A stretch of 6,109 nucleotides of DNA from Roseburia sp. CAG:309 (GCA_000434115.1 FR894038.1:2562-8670); one strand, 5' to 3'; numbered from the stretch's first letter, positions 1 to 6,109 are shown. A program made the numbers and translations. The notes: generated by a model not told the origin, from the letters alone.

Positions 1-1
1 T

Positions 2-1477
2 AGTTTACAAACCCAAAAAGAGTTTTTTTCAGAGTATGCCAAAAAAAACCATCACACATTAGTCCACATATATGCCGATGAGGGCATATCCGGCACAAAA
101 ATAAAGAATCGGAAACAATTTTTGCAATTGATGAGTGACGCGGAAAACGGCTTGTTCGACATGGTTGTTGTAAAAGACATTAGCCGATTAGCTCGAAATA
201 CTCTGGATTTACTTAAAAGTATACGCCGGCTTAAAGCATTAAATATTGAAACAATATTTTTGACTGCCAATATGACGGTTCTTGATCAATCTGAGTTTGC
301 GCTTACTATATTTGCTGCATTGGCGCAAGAGGAAAGTGCGAACATGTCTAAACGTGTAAAATTTGGCAAAAAGGAAAATGCAAAAAAAGGTAGAGTGCCT
401 AATATCGTATATGGTTATGATAAGAAGATTGGAGATTATTTTAATCTTGCAATCAATGAGGAAGAATCAAAAATCGTTCGCCAGATATACCATTGGTATA
501 TTGAAGATGGATATGGTGCGAGCAAAATTGCAAAGATGCTCAATGAAAAAGGGTTAAAAACTAAGAGAAATTGTAATTTTTCCCAAAATGGCATTTGTCG
601 AATTCTGACAAATGAGATTTATATAGGCAAGATAATCAATGGCAAACAAGAGGTCAAAGACTTTCTGACAGGAAGCAGAGTAAACAAAAATGAACAAGAT
701 TGGCTTGTGACCGAAAGAAAGGATTTGCGCATTATCGAACCAGACGTATTTGAAAAAGCACAGCAGATAATGAAAGGCAGACATGAAGCTTTTAATGTGA
801 AACATGAACGTCAGAGCAATAAATATCTGTTCTCGACTTTAATTAAGTGCAAGGAATGTGGATGGTCTTTTCGTCGAACAATTCGCACATACAAGAATAC
901 CTATGTCCGCTGGGTTTGTTCTGGCAGAAATGGACGCGGAGTAGATAGTTGTGATAATAGTATTTCAGTAGATGAGGAAGAGTTGATTTGCATTCTGGAT
1001 GAAAAGTTTTCCGGTATGAATGCCAACAAAGAAAGAATTATTAAAAAAATATCAAAAGAGTTTGTTAAAAAATATAAAACAGAAGATGAAAATCGGGAAT
1101 TAGAGCGGTCTCTGAATATGAAATTGCAAAAATGCCAGAAAAAACGGAAAAAGTATGTAGAAATGTATGCAGAAGATTTGATTACGAAAGAAGAATTGAA
1201 AGCGAATGTGGATGGCTTGCTGGAGCAACAGAAACAGATTGAAAACCAGTTAAAGGTTGTTTCTTTTGATTTTAACCGCAGTAAGGATTTAGAGCGGTTA
1301 ATGGAACAAACATTTCAAAACATGGAAATATCCGTTCGCGATATGACAAATGCTCAGTTAAAGCAGATTATTGACCGTATTGAAGTTGATAAAGATGGAC
1401 ATATCGATATTAATTTTCGCTTGATTGATGAATTTGGATTTGATAATACCGTTCTGATTAGCGACAACTATACATAA
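2..1477 (+). CDS. Large serine recombinase (site-specific integrase), 5'-truncated by window edge
   Basis: Site-specific DNA recombinase of the large serine family, which integrates and excises phages and conjugative or mobilizable elements through a serine-DNA intermediate. The frame is open from base 2, giving 491 residues. Numbering from base 2, the resolvase fold shows ADEGISGT (25-32) and KDISRLARN (58-66), whose R62 and R65 match the active-site arginines of the family. The N-terminal strand with the catalytic serine (usually in an R-x-S motif about ten residues before the first visible residue) lies off the window. I estimate 20-25 residues are missing. A Recombinase domain follows (about 135-260), then a zinc ribbon with C283, C286, C306 and C317, a Lys/Glu-rich coiled coil (about 340-430), and the usual C-terminal IIDRIEV region. 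A TTG at 122 is not the start, because conserved sequence precedes it. The gene is more AT-rich than the rnf genes, as expected of acquired DNA. Family is near certain; the kind of element is not shown. Confidence 0.93.
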   Translation, partial: SLQTQKEFFSEYAKKNHHTLVHIYADEGISGTKIKNRKQFLQLMSDAENGLFDMVVVKDISRLARNTLDLLKSIRRLKALNIETIFLTANMTVLDQSEFALTIFAALAQEESANMSKRVKFGKKENAKKGRVPNIVYGYDKKIGDYFNLAINEEESKIVRQIYHWYIEDGYGASKIAKMLNEKGLKTKRNCNFSQNGICRILTNEIYIGKIINGKQEVKDFLTGSRVNKNEQDWLVTERKDLRIIEPDVFEKAQQIMKGRHEAFNVKHERQSNKYLFSTLIKCKECGWSFRRTIRTYKNTYVRWVCSGRNGRGVDSCDNSISVDEEELICILDEKFSGMNANKERIIKKISKEFVKKYKTEDENRELERSLNMKLQKCQKKRKKYVEMYAEDLITKEELKANVDGLLEQQKQIENQLKVVSFDFNRSKDLERLMEQTFQNMEISVRDMTNAQLKQIIDRIEVDKDGHIDINFRLIDEFGFDNTVLISDNYT

Positions 1478-1495
1478 GGATGTGACCGAGCGGAT
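1458..1495. other. Probable junction between integrated element and chromosome (att region)
   Basis: The recombinase stop (TAA, 1475-1477) is followed at once by DNA with a different base composition and a headless reading frame on the same strand. That frame stays open back to about 1458, inside the recombinase's last codons. Large serine integrase genes often sit beside one end of their element, so the hybrid attachment site is inferred to lie here. I found no convincing dyad or core repeat, and the other end of the element is not in the window, so the exact crossover point cannot be fixed. Confidence 0.45.
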
Positions 1496-1622
1496 GGAAG
1501 AGATCAATCCGCGGCTGGCGGCAAAAGCCCGGAAGATTTTAGACATCAACAAGTCAGAACGCCATATCCGGGGTGGAATGGCGACAAAAGAAAAGTATCA
1601 TCATTTACATGAGACAGTGTGA
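1479..1622 (+). pseudogene. 3' fragment of an unidentified gene, probably cut by the element insertion
   Basis: Forty-seven codons plus TGA, with no upstream body. The product begins DVTERMEEINPRL, continues through LDINKSERHIRGG and ends MATKEKYHHLHETV. It is charged and helical-looking, resembling the end of a soluble protein, with Arg/Lys/His concentrated near the C-terminus. I do not recognise the family. Base composition resembles the rnf genes rather than the recombinase, and a strong terminator follows 14 bases after the stop, as expected for the end of a chromosomal transcription unit. An ATG at 1494 could in principle start a 42-residue peptide, with AAGGA at 1476-1480 about 13 bases upstream, but that spacing is long. 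The preferred reading is the remnant of a gene whose 5' part now lies on the far side of the inserted element. A small intact gene is the alternative. Confidence 0.5.
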
Positions 1623-1636
1623 GAATTCATTTATCC

Positions 1637-1674
1637 AAGGGCGGTCATTTTTTATAAAATGTTCGCCCTTTTTT
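1637..1674 (+). terminator. Intrinsic (Rho-independent) terminator
   Basis: Two stacked stem segments are visible: AAGGGCG (1637-1643) pairs with CGCCCTT (1664-1670), and CATTTT (1646-1651) pairs with AAAATG (1656-1661), separated by a two-base internal mismatch. The loop is four bases. The stem runs directly into a T tract (1669-1674), with A residues on the opposite arm. It ends transcription from the recombinase and gene-fragment side and insulates the rnf operon. The A-rich 5' flank is short, so action on the opposite strand would be weaker. Confidence 0.88.
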
Positions 1675-1688
1675 CACATCTCAAAATC

Positions 1689-1717
1689 TTGTTTTTTGTA
1701 AAAAAAAGTGGTATGAT
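1689..1717 (+). promoter_or_regulatory. Sigma-A-type promoter for the rnf operon
   Basis: A -35 hexamer TTGTTT (1689-1694) and a -10 hexamer TATGAT (1712-1717) are separated by exactly 17 bases, and the -10 is extended by TG at 1709-1710. Transcription should begin near 1724, leaving a leader of about 70 bases before rnfC. The spacer is unusual: a T run followed by a run of eight A residues (1700-1707). It lies just after the terminator and before the first rnf gene, the only sizeable gap in the operon region. The call rests on sequence match alone. Confidence 0.72.
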
Positions 1718-1752
1718 GTAAGTTACTAGATAAAAAATCTCAATAAAACGCA

Positions 1753-1774
1753 GTGTTTCTAAATAAGAAAGCAC
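1753..1774 (+). promoter_or_regulatory. Small hairpin in the rnfC leader
   Basis: GTG (1753-1755) pairs with CAC (1772-1774) and TTTCT (1756-1760) pairs with AGAAA (1766-1770) around an AAATA loop, with one bulged G at 1771. It ends three bases before the Shine-Dalgarno sequence of rnfC. No T tract follows, so it is not a terminator. It could influence mRNA stability or ribosome access, but it is short and AT-rich and may be chance. I see no known riboswitch here. Confidence 0.35.
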
Positions 1775-1777
1775 GCC

Positions 1778-1786
1778 AAAGGAGGG
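1778..1786 (+). promoter_or_regulatory. Ribosome binding site that fixes the TTG start of rnfC
   Basis: AAAGGAGGG is a near-perfect Shine-Dalgarno sequence whose GGAGG core (1781-1785) lies eight bases before TTG at 1794. The next in-frame ATG (about residue 20) has no comparable site, so the TTG start is preferred. Confidence 0.85.
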
Positions 1787-1793
1787 AATTACC

Positions 1794-3119
1794 TTGGGAA
1801 ATTCAACCTTTAGAGGAGGAGCGCATCCGTACGAGGGAAAAGAACTCAGCATGGATGAGCCGATTCGTGTGATGGAACCGAAAACCGAGATGGTTTTTCC
1901 GATGTCCCAGCATATCGGTGCTCCGGCAACTCCTACGGTAACAGTAGGTGATACAGTCAAGATGGGACAGATCATTGGCGAAGCGAGTGGATTTATCTCT
2001 GCCAACATCGTGAGTTCTGTTTCGGGAACTGTGAAAAAGATCGAACCGCGTTTGACGGGGTCCGGTGCCAAGGCAACTTGTGTTGTGATTGAAAACGATG
2101 GAGAAGATACTCCGGTAGAAGGATTAGGAGAAGACAGGGATTACACGACACTGTCCAAAGAGGAAATCCGTCAGATCATCAAGGATGCCGGTATTGTCGG
2201 AATGGGCGGAGCCGGTTTCCCGACAAATGTGAAAGTAACACCAAAGAATGAAGAGGAAATTGAGTATGTAATTATCAATGGAGCAGAATGTGAGCCATAT
2301 CTGACTTCGGATTACCGCTTAATGCTTGAGCGTCCGGAAGATCTCGTTATGGGCTTGAAAGTGCTGCTTCAATTGTTTGACAATGCAGAAGGTATTATCG
2401 CGATCGAAGATAATAAGCCGGAAGCAATCGCCAAATTGCAGTATCTGATACAGGAAGAGCCGAAGATCACGGTGAAACCGTTGAAAACCAAATATCCGCA
2501 GGGAGCAGAGCGTCAGGTGATCTATGTGACGACAGGGCGCAGGATTTATTCGAAAATGCTGCCGGCAGATGCGGGATGTGTTGTGGACAATGTGCAGACC
2601 GTACTGGCAGTATATGATGCAGTGTGCAAATGTACACCGTCGATGACCCGTGTTATGACATTGACCGGAGATGCAATGGCACATCCGCAGAACTATAAAG
2701 TTCGTTTTGGTATGAGCCATGCGGAACTTTTGGAAGAAGCAGGCGGACTTGTGGAAGAGGGCGCAGAAAAGATTATTTCCGGCGGTCCGATGATGGGTAT
2801 GGCGATGTTTGATCTCAATGTACCGATCACCAAGACCAGTTCTTCCATCCTTGCGATGACGAAGGACGAAGTCGCAGCCAATGAACCGACAAATTGTATC
2901 CGTTGTGGACGCTGTGCAAGCGTTTGTCCGAGCCACCTGGTTCCACAGAAGATGGCGGAGGCAGCAGATCGCCAGGATCTGGATCTGTTCCAGAAGTTAA
3001 ATGGTATGGAATGCTACGAATGTGGTACTTGTACCTATGTATGTCCGGCGAAGAGACGTTTGACACAATCCTTTAAGCAGGCACGACGTGCCGTGATGGA
3101 TCAGAGCCGCAAAAAATAA
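1794..3119 (+). CDS. rnfC: Rnf complex subunit C (NADH-side FMN and two [4Fe-4S] clusters)
   Basis: Peripheral cytoplasmic subunit of the ferredoxin:NAD+ oxidoreductase that handles electron exchange with NAD+/NADH. The protein is 441 residues, normal for clostridial RnfC and shorter than the proteobacterial forms with long repeat tails. An N-terminal RnfC barrel-sandwich region (about 25-90) is followed by a domain like the 51-kDa subunit of complex I. That domain has the glycine-rich GIVGMGGAGFPT (133-144) expected to hold FMN/NADH, then NGAECEP (162-168). An SLBB-type region starts near TLTGDA (about 289), and SGGPMMG lies at 329-335. Two ferredoxin motifs follow: C368, C371, C374, C378 and C407, C410, C413, C417, each ending in CP, so two [4Fe-4S] clusters. 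There is no signal peptide or membrane segment. The start is TTG with a strong ribosome site. It is first in the operon, 29 bases before rnfD. Confidence 0.97.
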   Translation: MGNSTFRGGAHPYEGKELSMDEPIRVMEPKTEMVFPMSQHIGAPATPTVTVGDTVKMGQIIGEASGFISANIVSSVSGTVKKIEPRLTGSGAKATCVVIENDGEDTPVEGLGEDRDYTTLSKEEIRQIIKDAGIVGMGGAGFPTNVKVTPKNEEEIEYVIINGAECEPYLTSDYRLMLERPEDLVMGLKVLLQLFDNAEGIIAIEDNKPEAIAKLQYLIQEEPKITVKPLKTKYPQGAERQVIYVTTGRRIYSKMLPADAGCVVDNVQTVLAVYDAVCKCTPSMTRVMTLTGDAMAHPQNYKVRFGMSHAELLEEAGGLVEEGAEKIISGGPMMGMAMFDLNVPITKTSSSILAMTKDEVAANEPTNCIRCGRCASVCPSHLVPQKMAEAADRQDLDLFQKLNGMECYECGTCTYVCPAKRRLTQSFKQARRAVMDQSRKK

Positions 3120-3148
3120 TTTGCGCAGATAAATGGAGGTTATTTGAG

Positions 3149-4144
3149 ATGGAGAAATTATTAAATGTATCATCATCTCCTCATGTACGAGACAAGTCAT
3201 CTACCAAATCCATCATGAGAGATGTATGTATTGCACTGATTCCTGCGACATTGGTAGGAATTGGAAACTTTGGCGTACGTGCCCTGCTTGTCATTTTGAC
3301 AACATGCGTCAGCACCGTGCTGGCAGAGTATGTATGGCAGAGATTAATGAAACAAAAAGTAACAACCTACGATTTTAGTGCACTTCTGACAGGACTTTTG
3401 CTGGCACTCAACCTGCCTGCGACATTGCCGCTTTGGATGTGTGTGATCGGCGGTGTATTTGCGATTATCATTGTAAAACAGTTGTTTGGTGGACTGGGTC
3501 AGAACTTCATGAACCCGGCACTCGGCGCAAGATGCTTTTTGATGCTGTCATTCAGCAGTGCCATGACAAACAGTTTTGCGATTCCAAAAGGAAATAAGAT
3601 CTGGGGCGGTTATCAGGCAACACTGGATGCGGTTTCCAGTGCGACCCCATTGATGCAGGTAAAAGAGGCAACTTGTCAGGCAGACCTCGCAACGACGCTG
3701 AAAGACATGTTCCTCGGTACAACTTGGGGAACCATCGGTGAGACATCTGCACTTGCTCTTTTGATCGGTGGAATTTACCTGATCGCGAAAAAGATCATTG
3801 ACTGGAAAATTCCGGTAATTTACATAGCAACATTTACCGTATTTACTTTGATCTATAGTTGCGCAACAGGCGCATACGTTCCGGTATTTATGGAATGGTG
3901 CGGCGGCGGTTTGATGCTCGGTGCCTTTTTCATGGCGACAGATTATGTAACAAGCCCGATCACATCCAAGGGAAAAGTATTGTATGCGATTCTTCTTGGT
4001 CTTCTGACCGGATTGTTCCGTTTCTTCGGAGAATCCGCAGAGGGTGTTTCCTTTGCGATCATCATTGGAAACCTGTTCGTGCCATTGATTGAACGAGTTA
4101 CCATTCCAAAGGCATTTGGAAAGGAGGGCAAAGTCAATGAGTAG
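3149..4144 (+). CDS. rnfD: Rnf complex subunit D (integral membrane flavoprotein)
   Basis: Membrane subunit homologous to NqrB; it carries covalently bound FMN and takes part in ion translocation. It has 331 residues, normal length. The N-terminus has the typical SPH motif (10-12, SSSPHVRDK), then many hydrophobic helices. The family signature GGLGQNFMNPALGAR lies at about 114-128. The flavinylation motif is DAVSSATP, with T166 as the expected FMN-phosphodiester threonine. A second conserved motif, MATDYVTSP (262-270), also fits RnfD/NqrB. The start is ATG with GGAGG (3135-3139) nine bases upstream. The 3' end overlaps rnfG by eight bases, pointing to coupled translation. Attachment of FMN requires the ApbE transferase, which is not encoded in this window. 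Whether the ion is Na+ or H+ cannot be told from this sequence. Confidence 0.97.
   Translation: MEKLLNVSSSPHVRDKSSTKSIMRDVCIALIPATLVGIGNFGVRALLVILTTCVSTVLAEYVWQRLMKQKVTTYDFSALLTGLLLALNLPATLPLWMCVIGGVFAIIIVKQLFGGLGQNFMNPALGARCFLMLSFSSAMTNSFAIPKGNKIWGGYQATLDAVSSATPLMQVKEATCQADLATTLKDMFLGTTWGTIGETSALALLIGGIYLIAKKIIDWKIPVIYIATFTVFTLIYSCATGAYVPVFMEWCGGGLMLGAFFMATDYVTSPITSKGKVLYAILLGLLTGLFRFFGESAEGVSFAIIIGNLFVPLIERVTIPKAFGKEGKVNE
4121..4128 (+). promoter_or_regulatory. Ribosome binding site inside rnfD that sets the rnfG start
   Basis: AAGGAGGG within the last codons of rnfD lies nine bases (from GGAGG) before ATG at 4137. This selects MSSEKKERSF as the RnfG N-terminus over an in-frame ATG at 4089, which would add 16 polar residues ahead of the usual short cytoplasmic leader and lacks a good ribosome site. 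Confidence 0.82.
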
Positions 4145-4835
4145 TGAGAAAAAAGAACGCTCTTTTGTGATCGATGCGATTATTCTCTGCGTCATCACGT
4201 TGGTTCTGGGAGGTATCCTGGCTGGCGTTTATACCATGACCAAAGGAACCATTGCCCAGAGACAGGCAGATACAGACAGTAAGGCCTGCGAGAAAGTCAT
4301 TGCTTCCGTAGACGGTGCGACCGTTGCCGATGCCGGCGACGATGCCGTAGCACAGGCAAATGATTTCCTTACCAAACACATTTTGAATTCCTCAAAAGAA
4401 GTAGAAGAGGAACAATCCGAATCGTATTCCAAATATGTCAATGTGACAACGGTGAAGAAACTTCAGGTAAATGGTTCTGACGCCGGATATGTGTATATTG
4501 CAGATGCGAAAAAAGGTTACGGCGGAAGCATTTCCTTTGTACTTGGTGTGTACAACGGTACGGTGACAGGCATCGAGATCACGAGCCAGTCAGAGACAGC
4601 CGGACTTGGTGCAAACTGTGAAAGCGATAGTTTTAAAAATAAATTTGCATTGGAAAAAGGTCTTCAGTATCCGTCAAGCGACGAGATTCCGATGTTCTAC
4701 AAAGCCGGAACAACGCCAAAGGACGAAAAAGGCCAGATCGAGGCAATGTCCGGAGCAACCGTTACTTCCCGTGCGATTGCCAATGCAGTTAAAGGAATCC
4801 TTTACTATGATCAAGAGTTAAGGGGGGCTGAATGA
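4137..4835 (+). CDS. rnfG: Rnf complex subunit G (membrane-anchored FMN-binding protein)
   Basis: Subunit homologous to NqrC: one N-terminal membrane anchor and an extracytoplasmic FMN-binding domain with covalent FMN. It has 232 residues from the chosen start. A short charged leader (1-9) precedes one hydrophobic helix (about 10-33). No lipobox is seen, so it is an anchor rather than a lipoprotein signal. The FMN_bind domain begins near GYVYIAD and GYGGSISF, includes SETAGLGANC, and ends in the flavinylation motif SGATVTS, with SGAT at 205-208 and T208 as the expected FMN-bearing residue. An acidic, Ser/Glu-rich linker (about residues 75-100) lies between the anchor and the domain. The gene overlaps rnfD by eight bases at its start and rnfE by four at its end (ATGA). 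Electrons are thought to pass between the RnfD and RnfG flavins and the RnfA/E core. Confidence 0.95.
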   Translation: MSSEKKERSFVIDAIILCVITLVLGGILAGVYTMTKGTIAQRQADTDSKACEKVIASVDGATVADAGDDAVAQANDFLTKHILNSSKEVEEEQSESYSKYVNVTTVKKLQVNGSDAGYVYIADAKKGYGGSISFVLGVYNGTVTGIEITSQSETAGLGANCESDSFKNKFALEKGLQYPSSDEIPMFYKAGTTPKDEKGQIEAMSGATVTSRAIANAVKGILYYDQELRGAE

Positions 4836-5542
4836 TGAATAAATATACAGAACGTCTTCATAACGGTATTATCAAAGAAAATCCGACATTTGTCATGATG
4901 CTTGGTATGTGTCCGACACTGGCGGTTACGTCAAGTGCCATCAACGCAATCGGCATGGGACTTTCTACAGCAGTAGTGTTGACTTTGTCCAATATGATGA
5001 TTTCGGCACTGCGTAATATTATACCGGATCGTGTACGTATTCCGGGATTTATCGTCGTTGTTGCGTCATTCGTAACCATTGTGCAATTGCTTCTGAAAGC
5101 CTATCTGCCGGCTCTTGACAGCGCACTGGGTGTATATATCCCGTTGATCGTTGTAAACTGTATTATTCTTGGACGTGCCGAAGCGTATGCTTCCAAGAAT
5201 CCGGTTATTCTATCCGCGATGGATGGTATTGGTATGGGGCTTGGATTTACGGTCGGTCTTACGTTGATCGGTATTTTCCGTGAAATTCTCGGAAGCGGAT
5301 CCATCTTTGGATTCCATTTGATTCCGGATCAGTTCCATATCGCTATGTTTGTCATGGCACCGGGTGCATTTTTCGTACTTGCCGGACTGACTGCGATCCA
5401 GAACAAATTGAAAATGCCTTGCGCAACCAATACGCCGGAAGCAGAAGAAGCAGGATGTACCGGAAATTGTGCAGCATGTGCGAGTCATATTGAAACCTGT
5501 GGCAACACACCGGAAGAGAGAAAGGGGGAGGATGACAAATGA
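4832..5542 (+). CDS. rnfE: Rnf complex subunit E (membrane core) with cysteine-rich C-terminal tail
   Basis: Integral membrane subunit homologous to NqrD, pairing with RnfA. It has 236 residues and about six hydrophobic helices over 1-190. Two half-helix motifs are clear: GMCPTLAVT with C27, and VNCIILGRAEAY with C110. In the related NQR complex, and by extension Rnf, such cysteines from the two homologous subunits hold a [2Fe-2S] cluster in the membrane. After the last helix comes a soluble tail (about 191-236) with five cysteines, C197, C209, C213, C216 and C223, ending in a charged stretch. Homologues such as the E. coli type lack this, so the protein is longer than the usual 200 or so residues. 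Two adjacent ATG codons are possible (4832 and 4835), with the G-rich ribosome site at 4820-4827. The 4832 start gives the same ATGA overlap style as rnfA. The stop overlaps rnfA by four bases. Confidence 0.95.
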   Translation: MMNKYTERLHNGIIKENPTFVMMLGMCPTLAVTSSAINAIGMGLSTAVVLTLSNMMISALRNIIPDRVRIPGFIVVVASFVTIVQLLLKAYLPALDSALGVYIPLIVVNCIILGRAEAYASKNPVILSAMDGIGMGLGFTVGLTLIGIFREILGSGSIFGFHLIPDQFHIAMFVMAPGAFFVLAGLTAIQNKLKMPCATNTPEAEEAGCTGNCAACASHIETCGNTPEERKGEDDK

Positions 5543-6109
5543 CAATCTTTACAATTCTCTTTACGGCTGCTCTTGTAAACAACTTCGTACTGAGCCAGTT
5601 TATGGGTATCTGTCCATTCCTTGGTGTAAGTAAAAAAGTGGAAACAGCAGCAGGTATGGGAGGTGCGGTTGTATTCGTTATCACGATCGCCTCTCTTTGT
5701 ACCAGTATTTTATATAATTATTTGCTTGTTCCGGCTCAGCTGGAATATTTGAACACGATCGTATTTATCCTTGTGATCGCTGCCCTCGTGCAGTTCGTAG
5801 AGATGGTTCTCAAAAAAATGATGCCGGCTCTTTACAAATCACTTGGTGTTTATCTGCCATTGATCACGACAAACTGTGCTGTACTTGGTGTGGCACTCCT
5901 CAGTGTGCAGAATGAATACGGCGTGCTTGAGAGCGTTGTAAATGGTATCGGCGCTTCTCTTGGATTCCTTCTTGCAATCGTTCTGATGGCAGGAATTCGT
6001 GAAAAATTGGAAAACAGCAACATTCCGGAAGCTTTCAAAGGCACACCGATCGTACTGATCACAGCCGGTCTTATGGCGATTTCTTTTTGTGGCTTTTGCG
6101 GGGGGGGGG
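5539..6109 (+). CDS. rnfA: Rnf complex subunit A (membrane core), 3' end cut or damaged
   Basis: Integral membrane subunit homologous to NqrE and a distant paralogue of RnfE, inserted in the opposite orientation. The start is ATG at 5539 in an ATGA overlap with rnfE, with GGAGG (5527-5531) seven bases upstream. The 190 readable codons cover nearly the whole protein (E. coli RsxA has 193). The conserved GICPFLGVSKK has C25 and TTNCAVLGVALL has C113. These are the expected ligands, with the two RnfE cysteines, of the membrane [2Fe-2S] cluster. About six hydrophobic helices are evident, and IREKLENSNIPEAFKG and ITAGLMAISF match the family end. No stop is reached: after GFC the sequence becomes a G run read as glycines, where homologues read GFSG followed by a few residues. 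The last three or four codons should therefore not be trusted. rnfB is expected immediately downstream. Confidence 0.95.
   Translation, partial: MTIFTILFTAALVNNFVLSQFMGICPFLGVSKKVETAAGMGGAVVFVITIASLCTSILYNYLLVPAQLEYLNTIVFILVIAALVQFVEMVLKKMMPALYKSLGVYLPLITTNCAVLGVALLSVQNEYGVLESVVNGIGASLGFLLAIVLMAGIREKLENSNIPEAFKGTPIVLITAGLMAISFCGFCGGG
6100..6109. other. Terminal run of ten G, probable sequencing or assembly artefact
   Basis: The window ends in ten consecutive G residues, unlike anything else in it. They replace the last codons and stop of rnfA. Two-colour sequencing chemistries read lost signal as G, and such tails can survive at contig ends. This fits better than a real polyglycine end on RnfA. 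Confidence 0.7.

Noticed and set aside
122..124. TTG as start of the recombinase
   Set aside because: Family sequence, including ADEGISGT, is encoded upstream in the same frame back to base 2, so the true start is off the window.
1..1477. Small resolvase/invertase or transposon resolvase
   Set aside because: The protein is far too long and has the Recombinase domain, zinc ribbon and coiled coil that mark large serine integrases.
2319..2936. 205-codon open frame on the minus strand within rnfC
   Set aside because: It lies fully inside a clear rnfC, gives a His/Cys/Arg-rich product of no family, and has no ribosome site. It is an antisense shadow.
4089..4136. Upstream ATG that would extend RnfG by 16 residues
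   Set aside because: The added residues are polar and unlike RnfG N-termini. The strong ribosome site at 4121-4128 points to ATG at 4137.
3548..4198. 216-codon open frame on the minus strand across rnfD and the start of rnfG
   Set aside because: It is antisense to two firmly identified genes and its composition is typical of a reverse-frame artefact.
1794..6109. Na+-translocating NADH:quinone reductase (nqr) operon
   Set aside because: RnfC has two CxxCxxC-type ferredoxin motifs and the order is C-D-G-E-A. Nqr operons run A-F with NqrF, and NqrA lacks these clusters.
1..6109. CRISPR array, tRNA or rRNA genes, insertion-sequence ends
   Set aside because: No regularly spaced repeats, tRNA cloverleaf, rRNA signature or IS-type terminal inverted repeats were seen on either strand.

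Overview
The window looks like chromosomal DNA of an anaerobic, moderate-GC Clostridia member (Bacillota), most likely Lachnospiraceae. This rests on the rnfC-D-G-E-A gene order, strong GGAGG ribosome sites, a TTG start on rnfC, and the style of the proteins. The genus cannot be read from the sequence.

Region 1 (1-1477) is the 3' part of an AT-rich gene for a large serine recombinase. It is cut by the left edge, which removes the catalytic-serine segment. It has the remaining resolvase fold, a Recombinase domain, a four-cysteine zinc ribbon, a coiled coil and the usual C-terminal strand region. Large serine recombinases move phages and integrative conjugative or mobilizable elements and often lie at the end of their element. 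Here, immediately after the recombinase stop, base composition changes and a headless 47-codon reading frame begins (1479-1622). The simplest reading is that the right end of an integrated element lies near 1477 and that the short frame is the 3' end of an interrupted host gene.

Region 2 (1623-1793) is intergenic and regulatory. It holds a strong intrinsic terminator (1637-1674), a sigma-A-type promoter with an extended -10 (1689-1717), a small 5'-leader hairpin (1753-1774) and the rnfC ribosome binding site.

Region 3 (1794-6109) is a tightly packed operon encoding five of the six subunits of the Rnf complex, the membrane-bound ferredoxin:NAD+ oxidoreductase: rnfC, rnfD, rnfG, rnfE and an rnfA cut by the right edge. 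rnfB would be expected next but is outside the window. The complex passes electrons between reduced ferredoxin and NAD+ and couples this to export of Na+ or H+. RnfC carries the NADH/FMN site and two [4Fe-4S] clusters. RnfD and RnfG carry covalently attached FMN. RnfE and RnfA form the membrane core with a shared iron-sulfur site. The key residues for each role are visible. Gene overlaps of 8, 4 and 4 bases suggest translational coupling.

The last ten bases are a pure G run that falls where the final RnfA codons should be, so it is probably a sequencing or assembly artefact at a contig end. I found no clearly new system. The points most worth checking are the element/chromosome junction with its unidentified gene tail, and a cysteine-rich C-terminal tail on RnfE.
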